45,035 nt of DNA from an uncultured Bacteroidia bacterium (GTDB lineage: Bacteria > Bacteroidota > Bacteroidia > Bacteroidales > F082). The notes under the pieces are model-generated. The model saw only the letters and a list, made by a program, of their open reading frames with translations. It had not been told where the DNA came from and searched no databases. The translations under genes and the position numbers were made by a program. Position 1 is the stretch's first letter; each line of letters opens with the position of its first letter. This document shows, piece by piece, positions 40,676-45,035 of this stretch. The stretch covers positions 1-45,035 of the forward strand of contig CACXQV010000015.1 of NCBI GenBank assembly GCA_902769875.1, written 5' to 3'.

Positions 40676-41307
40676 TTCTTTATCAATTCAAGTTCGTTAA
40701 TCTTTCCGTTGTTGTTGTATTTGACTTGGAAAACCTTTTCGGTGGCTTTCTTTTGGTCCTTCACATAGTTGAGGTACTTTTCGATGGTGGTCGGACGGTC
40801 GTAGTCGTTGAAACCTGAGTTCTGCTTGATGATGATGAGCACCGGCACGTTGGGCGACTCAAACATTTCCATGGTTTCGTTGATTACGCGGTTGGCGTGG
40901 CTAATGCTGTTCGAGTTGGCGATACTGACGAAATTGCGTCCGAGCACGGCATCGGTGGCATTGGCTTTTTCGCGTTCTTCCCTTTCGCGACGTTCTTCTT
41001 CGTCGCGTTGGGCGCGTTCACGGGCGAGTTTCTTCTCCACTTGTGAGAGAAGGTCGTCGACTTCGGCGTTTTGCAGGTTCCAGTCCTTGATGGTCTGCAC
41101 CCGCGATTCCTTTTCTTCGAGGCTCCAGAGGGTCTCGTCGTCGAGGATGGAATTCAGGTCTCTCACGGACTGTTCAACTCTTGATTTGTACTCAGCCTCA
41201 GCGGCTTCCTTGGCAAGACGTTTCTTGCTCTTGCAACTGGTGGTGCCTCCCAACGTGATGAAAGCGGCGAGAAGGACCATCATGACGGTTGTGATTTTAC
41301 TTTTCAT
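40672..41307 (-). CDS. Exported lipoprotein with coiled coil (first gene of the operon)
   Basis: 211 residues. Signal peptide MKSKITTVMMVLLAAFITLG and a Cys at 25 (GGTTSCKSKKR) suggest a lipoprotein with a loose Bacteroidetes lipobox. Residues ~30-115 are a charged helical coiled coil (LLSQVEKKLARERAQRDEEE and RREREEREKAN). After it, ~118-211 form a globular domain similar to part of the second gene's product (NRVI...E-F...Y...KYL). The helical stalk could span the periplasm from its lipid anchor. A -7 box lies 48 bp upstream. Function unknown. Confidence 0.75.
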   Translation of the reverse strand: MKSKITTVMMVLLAAFITLGGTTSCKSKKRLAKEAAEAEYKSRVEQSVRDLNSILDDETLWSLEEKESRVQTIKDWNLQNAEVDDLLSQVEKKLARERAQRDEEERREREEREKANATDAVLGRNFVSIANSNSISHANRVINETMEMFESPNVPVLIIIKQNSGFNDYDRPTTIEKYLNYVKDQKKATEKVFQVKYNNNGKINELELIKK

Positions 41308-41354
41308 TTTTTATCGGTTTTTTCTCTATAACTTCAATGCGTGCTAATAAATTG

Positions 41355-41362
41355 CAAAAGTA
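41355..41362 (-). promoter_or_regulatory. -7 box (TACTTTTG) for the four-gene exported operon
   Basis: Full TAnnTTTG match on the minus strand. It is the only good box I find for the four genes, which supports a single transcript ending at the 36739-36772 terminator. Confidence 0.6.
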
Positions 41363-41401
41363 GTGTTTTTTTCAATTCGTGCATGAATTTTTGCAAATTA
41401 A

Positions 41402-41971
41402 TCATCCCAAAGGCAACTTCTTCAATACCTTGTAGAATGGCCCTGTGGGTTGCAGGAAACTTTGGTAATACACCAGCTCGTTCACGTCAGCGTGGAGATA
41501 GGTCTTCTGTACGATACCTTCATAAATCTGCATAAAAAACTGTTTGTCAACCAATTGCTTGATGCGGCAAACGGTGAGATGCGGCACGAAGTTCTGTCGG
41601 TCGCGAAGATAGCCCAAGTCGTCGAAAGCATCCAAGAGGTCGTTTTCAAGGTCGAAAAGTGCCTTGGGTTGGTCGTTCATGCCGAGCCAAAGCACGCGCG
41701 GGACGCGGTTGCTCCCGAAAAGGCCCGTGCGGTCGAAGTCCATCGTGAAAGGCTGGTGCTGTTTGGCCACTTTCTGGCAAGCCTCAATGATAGCGGGAAT
41801 GTCATCCTCTGGCGTGTCGCCCAAAAACTTGAGCGTCAGATGGATTTGGTTGGTTTTCACATAGTTGATGTAATGCTCGTGCTGAAGGTTGCGCTTCAGG
41901 CGTTCCACCATGGCCGGAAATTCCGTCCCGCAGGGGATGTGGATGGCGAGGAAAGTTCGTTTGGTTTTCAT
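41402..41971 (-). CDS. thpR: RNA 2',3'-cyclic phosphodiesterase (2H family)
   Basis: 189 residues from ATG 41971 (MKTKRTFLAIHIP). Both catalytic HxTx motifs are present: IHLTLKFLGD (~43-52) and PHLTVCRIK (~131-139), with the spacing of ThpR/LigT enzymes. The family opens 2',3'-cyclic phosphates on RNA to 2'-phosphomonoesters. The in-frame ATG at 41992 lies inside the promoter box and is rejected. It is a single gene with its own promoter. Confidence 0.93.
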   Translation of the reverse strand: MKTKRTFLAIHIPCGTEFPAMVERLKRNLQHEHYINYVKTNQIHLTLKFLGDTPEDDIPAIIEACQKVAKQHQPFTMDFDRTGLFGSNRVPRVLWLGMNDQPKALFDLENDLLDAFDDLGYLRDRQNFVPHLTVCRIKQLVDKQFFMQIYEGIVQKTYLHADVNELVYYQSFLQPTGPFYKVLKKLPLG

Positions 41972-41989
41972 TTGCTTCGATTTTGGTTG

Positions 41990-41997
41990 CAAAAATA
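41990..41997 (-). promoter_or_regulatory. -7 box (TATTTTTG) for thpR
   Basis: Full TAnnTTTG match on the minus strand, 19 bp before the ATG at 41971. Confidence 0.55.
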
Positions 41998-42045
41998 GAC
42001 TTTACGCGCATATTTGCAGCAAAAAAATGATGGTTTTCGTCGTGT

Positions 42046-43791
42046 TTACCTCACCAAACCTATTGGATACACCAAATAGTTCTTGTCGTAATAAGGCGAA
42101 CGCTCGTAGAACCAATTCAGGATTTCGTATTGTGTGGGCTGCTTGTCCTTGGCGAATGAGGCCTTCCAGTTCCTGAACTGGGTTTCGAGGAAAGGATCGG
42201 CGGCGAGCATCGCCCGTGCCATGGGCTCCATCTTGTAGACCTCGAAATACTCGACGCGCTGCAACACCTCGTTGAAAAAGCCCCACTCGAAGAGCGAGCC
42301 TTGCATTTCGGGCTCCAAAAGGTTCATCAGCAGGCGGACGCCGTTTTGTGAAGTCTTCACCACAGCCGAGCCTTTCGGGAAGGTGACGTCTTTCGTGATT
42401 TCCTCCACCCCAAAATGCGCCAAGCGGCTGTGGCCTTCGGAAGGGGCGGGCGAAAAAGACACATTATTAAACCTATAGGTGTTGACGGTCAGGGTTTTCT
42501 CGGTTTTCAGGTAGTTCATGTCGAAACCGTGTGCCTTCACGATGTCAATCACCTCTTTATATTGTGCGGGAATGATGTATTCCTTGGGCACCTGCAAAGT
42601 CTTTTCGGGGCGCGTCGACCTGATGCGGCGGGTTTTGCGCGTTTCGGGGCGGGTGGTGTCGTAGGCATAATACCAGCTGCCCGTGACGTCGCTCCTCACC
42701 GTGTCGAAATGGTAGCCCAAGAAATCCTCCCAAATCGTGTCGTTTCTTTCGGGCTGCATATTGATAGGCAATTCCTTGAGCGTCAGGTCGTTCTTTTTTG
42801 CCTGAGCCAATATGCTTTTGAAGTTCTGCTTGTCGCTTCGGATGATTTTCATCGTCTCCACAATCATCTGACAGGTGGAAAAGACTCGGTCTTTGTAAGG
42901 CTTCAGCATGTGGGTTTCGAGCAGCACTCCGGGGCAGTTTCTTGCGATGGTGTAGCCTTGCGAGAACATGGCCGAAAAGCTGCCGTCGTAAAGCGATGCC
43001 GTCGGGTCGCCCCAAGGCCGAAACTCGATATAGCGCGTGACGGGCAGGCCTTTAGCTTTCATTGCAGCGTTTATCTGGGGTTCCCACACCGCACTCATCC
43101 ACTGGGAGATTCCGGGGTCGTCTTTGCCGAAATTCTCTGTCGAGTATGTCGTGACGTATTGATAGTCGGCGCCATCAGTGGCGTGGGTGTCGAAGAAGAA
43201 ATCAGGTTGCCATTCGTTGAACAAGGCCACGAAAGCCCGCAGTTCAGGCGTGTCGAGTTTGGTGTAGTCGCGGTTGAGGTTCAGTCCTTGGGCATTCACA
43301 CGCCATCCCATCTGCTTCGGCCCGTTCTGGTTGATGCGGTTATAAGGCGAGAAATTGGCCAGCCCGTCGGGACTCAACACGGGGATGAACAGGAAGGAAA
43401 AATCGCTCAACAAGTCGCTGTTGACATTGTCGTTCAGCATATTACGAATCAACAAAAACATCGCATCCTTGCCGTTGGGCTCGCCGGGATGGATGCAGGC
43501 CTGCACAAGGATGATGATTTTCCCGCTTTTTCGGATTTTCTTCGGACTCGTGTAGCCGTTTTCGTCGACGATGAGCAAAGGTATCTCGCGACCGAGAACG
43601 GTGTTGCCAATGCTCTGGTAATGCACTTGTCCAAACAGTTTGGTCAAGAGTTTCGAATAGGCCACAGTTCCATCATAACTGTCTGTTTCCAAATAGTTTG
43701 ACTTCTCGAAAGTGGTGGTCAGGTCGGTATCGTTTTTGGCGCAGGCTGCCAATAAAAACAAGGCCATTAGGAAAGGAAACGCTTTTTTCAT
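42046..43791 (-). CDS. M14 family zinc carboxypeptidase-like lipoprotein
   Basis: 581 residues from ATG 43791; lipobox LLAAC (Cys17). The metal-binding motif HPGE (His101, Glu104) in VQACIHPGEPNGKDA, third ligand His203 (FFFDTHATDG) and substrate-binding Asn/Arg in NLNRDY (171-176) are those of M14 peptidases. VLLETHMLKPYKDRV may give the catalytic Glu. The catalytic domain spans ~40-330; the remaining ~250 residues are a beta-rich C-terminal region as in other Bacteroidetes members. It is expected to trim C-terminal residues or peptidoglycan/protein peptides outside the cytoplasm. If specific for Arg/Lys it would compete with or feed the deiminase near 3 kb, but specificity cannot be read here. 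Confidence 0.9.
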   Translation of the reverse strand: MKKAFPFLMALFLLAACAKNDTDLTTTFEKSNYLETDSYDGTVAYSKLLTKLFGQVHYQSIGNTVLGREIPLLIVDENGYTSPKKIRKSGKIIILVQACIHPGEPNGKDAMFLLIRNMLNDNVNSDLLSDFSFLFIPVLSPDGLANFSPYNRINQNGPKQMGWRVNAQGLNLNRDYTKLDTPELRAFVALFNEWQPDFFFDTHATDGADYQYVTTYSTENFGKDDPGISQWMSAVWEPQINAAMKAKGLPVTRYIEFRPWGDPTASLYDGSFSAMFSQGYTIARNCPGVLLETHMLKPYKDRVFSTCQMIVETMKIIRSDKQNFKSILAQAKKNDLTLKELPINMQPERNDTIWEDFLGYHFDTVRSDVTGSWYYAYDTTRPETRKTRRIRSTRPEKTLQVPKEYIIPAQYKEVIDIVKAHGFDMNYLKTEKTLTVNTYRFNNVSFSPAPSEGHSRLAHFGVEEITKDVTFPKGSAVVKTSQNGVRLLMNLLEPEMQGSLFEWGFFNEVLQRVEYFEVYKMEPMARAMLAADPFLETQFRNWKASFAKDKQPTQYEILNWFYERSPYYDKNYLVYPIGLVR

Positions 43792-43808
43792 CGGATTAAA
43801 ATTTGCGA

Positions 43809-43816
43809 CAAAAATA
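43809..43816 (-). promoter_or_regulatory. -7 box (TATTTTTG) for the M14 gene
   Basis: Full TAnnTTTG match on the minus strand, 18 bp before the ATG at 43791; it rules out the in-frame ATG at 43830. Confidence 0.55.
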
Positions 43817-43847
43817 TGTTTTTTTCCCATCCAATGCCGAAAAACCG

Positions 43848-43855
43848 TATTTTAG
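43848..43855 (+). promoter_or_regulatory. Near-consensus -7 box (TATTTTAG) for the ROK kinase
   Basis: TATTTTAG differs from TAnnTTTG at one base and lies 22 bp before the ATG at 43877, divergent from the M14 promoter. Confidence 0.4.
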
Positions 43856-43876
43856 CCCATTCAAAAACAGACAAAA

Positions 43877-44824
43877 ATGAACACTTACTCCATCGGAATC
43901 GACATCGGCGGCACCAATACCGATATAGGCATCGTGCGCAACGACGGCCTTTGCTTGGCCAAAAGGAATCTTCCCAGCAACAGATATTTCGACGCATCGA
44001 TTTATGTGTCAGACATTTGCCAAGAAATCACGGCATTGATGCAAGAAAACGGCATCGCCGCCATCGATGGCATCGGCATTGCCGCTCCGGCGGGCAACTA
44101 TTATACCGGTTGCATCGAAAACGCCACCAATCTCAACTTCAAGGGCGTCATCGACCTTGCGGCGATGTTTCGCAGCCATTTGGATGTGCCCGTCGTGGTG
44201 TCGAACGACGCCAACGCGGCTGCTTACGGCGAACTCGTTTATGGCGGCGCCAAAGGCATGAAGCATTTCGTGATGTTCACCCTTGGCACGGGTGTGGGCA
44301 GCGGCATCGTGGTGGACGGAAAACTTGTGCATGGCAAGACCGGCGCCGCCGGCGAACTCGGCCACGCCATCCTCATCCCCGAAGGCCGGCCCTGCGGCTG
44401 CGGACGCAATGGCTGCCTTGAGACCTACACCTCCGCCACAGGCATCCGTCGCACCGCATTGGAAATGCTGAAATCCACACCCGATTACGATGGCGCGTTG
44501 GCCACAGTCAAGCCCGAGGAACTGACGAGCAAGATGGTGGGCGACGCAGCCCAGAATGGTGACCCTTTGGCGCTGAAGGTTTTCGAGAAAACGGGCTATT
44601 GGTTGGGCATCGCCTTGGCCAATGCCGTGGCATTCAGCGGCCCCGAGGCCATCTTCCTGATGGGCGGCCCAGTGAAAGCCGGCGAGGTGCTGATGAAGCC
44701 TGTAAGAGAGTCGTTCAAGAAGCATTTGTGTTTCGTTTACGACGGCAGCGTTGATGTGCGCGTTTCCGAATTGCCCGACAACGACGCGGCCATCTTGGGC
44801 GCAGCGGCTTTGACGAAGGCGTAG
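43877..44824 (+). CDS. ROK family sugar kinase (glucokinase-like)
   Basis: 315 residues. ATP phosphate-binding GIDIGGTNTDIGIV (Asp9, Gly11-Thr13), catalytic Asp111 in VSNDANAAAYGE, FTLGTGVGSGIVVDGKL, and the ROK zinc site His163 (GELGHAIL) with Cys173, Cys175 and Cys180 in CGCGRNGCLE are all intact. GPEAIFLMGGPV is the adenosine motif. It phosphorylates glucose or a related hexose; ROK repressors carry an N-terminal HTH that is absent here, so this is an enzyme. With pgi it could feed glycolysis. Confidence 0.93.
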   Translation: MNTYSIGIDIGGTNTDIGIVRNDGLCLAKRNLPSNRYFDASIYVSDICQEITALMQENGIAAIDGIGIAAPAGNYYTGCIENATNLNFKGVIDLAAMFRSHLDVPVVVSNDANAAAYGELVYGGAKGMKHFVMFTLGTGVGSGIVVDGKLVHGKTGAAGELGHAILIPEGRPCGCGRNGCLETYTSATGIRRTALEMLKSTPDYDGALATVKPEELTSKMVGDAAQNGDPLALKVFEKTGYWLGIALANAVAFSGPEAIFLMGGPVKAGEVLMKPVRESFKKHLCFVYDGSVDVRVSELPDNDAAILGAAALTKA

Positions 44825-45035
44825 TCTTATTCTCGTATTAAGTTGAATGTTATTTCTAAATAATTATCTTCTATTATACGTTGCAATTTCTCCCACCAAT
44901 ATCAACACCTCAATAGGAATATCCCTTGTCCTTGCATCAGGGCAACCGCACCAAAGCGGTGGTGATTGGTTTCAATAATCGGTCGTTTTTTGAGTCTGTC
45001 TTCAGCGGGTCATGGGAGAGGGGAGAAGCATAAAC
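44825..45035. other. Gene-free end of window
   Basis: No gene that I can support. The minus strand is open for 35 codons (44867-44971, ending in a stop at 44864) but has no start and is bounded by stops. ACCACCGC...GCGGT-like short palindromes are present (CCGCACCAAAGCGG, 44947-44960), but no T run follows. Confidence 0.4.

Noticed and set aside
44864-44971. 3' end of a gene entering from the right
   Set aside because: The frame is closed by stops at both ends within the window and has no start codon.
1-45035. tRNA, rRNA or riboswitch
   Set aside because: I saw no cloverleaf, rRNA or known riboswitch core in any gene-free gap; hairpins there are terminators or repeats.

Overview
The window looks like the chromosome of an uncultured or little-studied Bacteroidales bacterium. 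The signs are: a Bacteroidetes promoter box (TAnnTTTG) in front of at least eighteen genes, with few Shine-Dalgarno sites; lipoprotein signal peptides; two secreted proteins ending in type IX secretion (T9SS) sorting domains; a fimbrillin-like lipoprotein; and a ptb-buk pair for phosphotransbutyrylase and butyrate kinase. Most genes are moderately GC-rich. AT-rich stretches mark likely acquired segments at about 0.5-3.2 kb, 21.1-24.6 kb and 35.5-36.7 kb.

Layout. 0-2.3 kb: a 5'-truncated fimbrillin/FISUMP-type surface lipoprotein followed at once by a trypsin-like protein. 2.4-3.1 kb: a palindromic element and a ParDE toxin-antitoxin pair. 3.2-5.5 kb: a T9SS-secreted peptidylarginine deiminase homologue that keeps the two arginines and the catalytic set of the Porphyromonas enzyme. 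5.6-13.4 kb: a small lipoprotein, then an RND efflux set (adaptor, pump, TolC) with a Fic protein gene set between pump and TolC and overlapping the tolC start, then a DUF2147 protein. Inverted copies of one ~95 bp element lie at 5.6 and 13.8 kb. 13.9-19.6 kb: pgi, an orphan OmpR-type regulator, a serine beta-lactamase-like hydrolase and a DEAD-box RNA helicase. 19.7-24.5 kb: a GxxExxY protein, menA, and an Eco47II-type restriction-modification (RM) cassette wedged between menA and a TonB-like gene. A second, diverged copy of the menA 3' end lies on the far side of the cassette.

24.6-28.1 kb: a large T9SS-sorted protein with a CGPC thioredoxin-like domain, then a two-gene unit that looks like a RelE-type toxin with an unrecognised partner. 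28.2-33.0 kb: ornithine carbamoyltransferase, an AAA/DUF4143 ATPase with four 33-bp tandem repeats in front of it, a DUF3109 protein, a carboxypeptidase-regulatory-like protein and ComF. 33.0-33.3 kb: an array of 17-nt palindromes. 33.4-35.5 kb: ptb-buk. 35.5-36.7 kb: a lipoprotein and a DUF4160/DUF2442 pair. 36.8-41.3 kb: four exported proteins of unknown function, each gene overlapping the next by 4 bp and ending in an 826-residue leucine-rich-repeat protein. 41.4-44.8 kb: ThpR, an M14 carboxypeptidase-like lipoprotein and a ROK sugar kinase.

The best candidates for something undescribed are the four-gene exported operon (36.8-41.3 kb), the secreted peptidylarginine deiminase (3.2 kb), the putative new toxin-antitoxin pair (27.2 kb) and the RM island with its menA junctions. 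All functional calls rest on reading motifs by eye; no database search was run.
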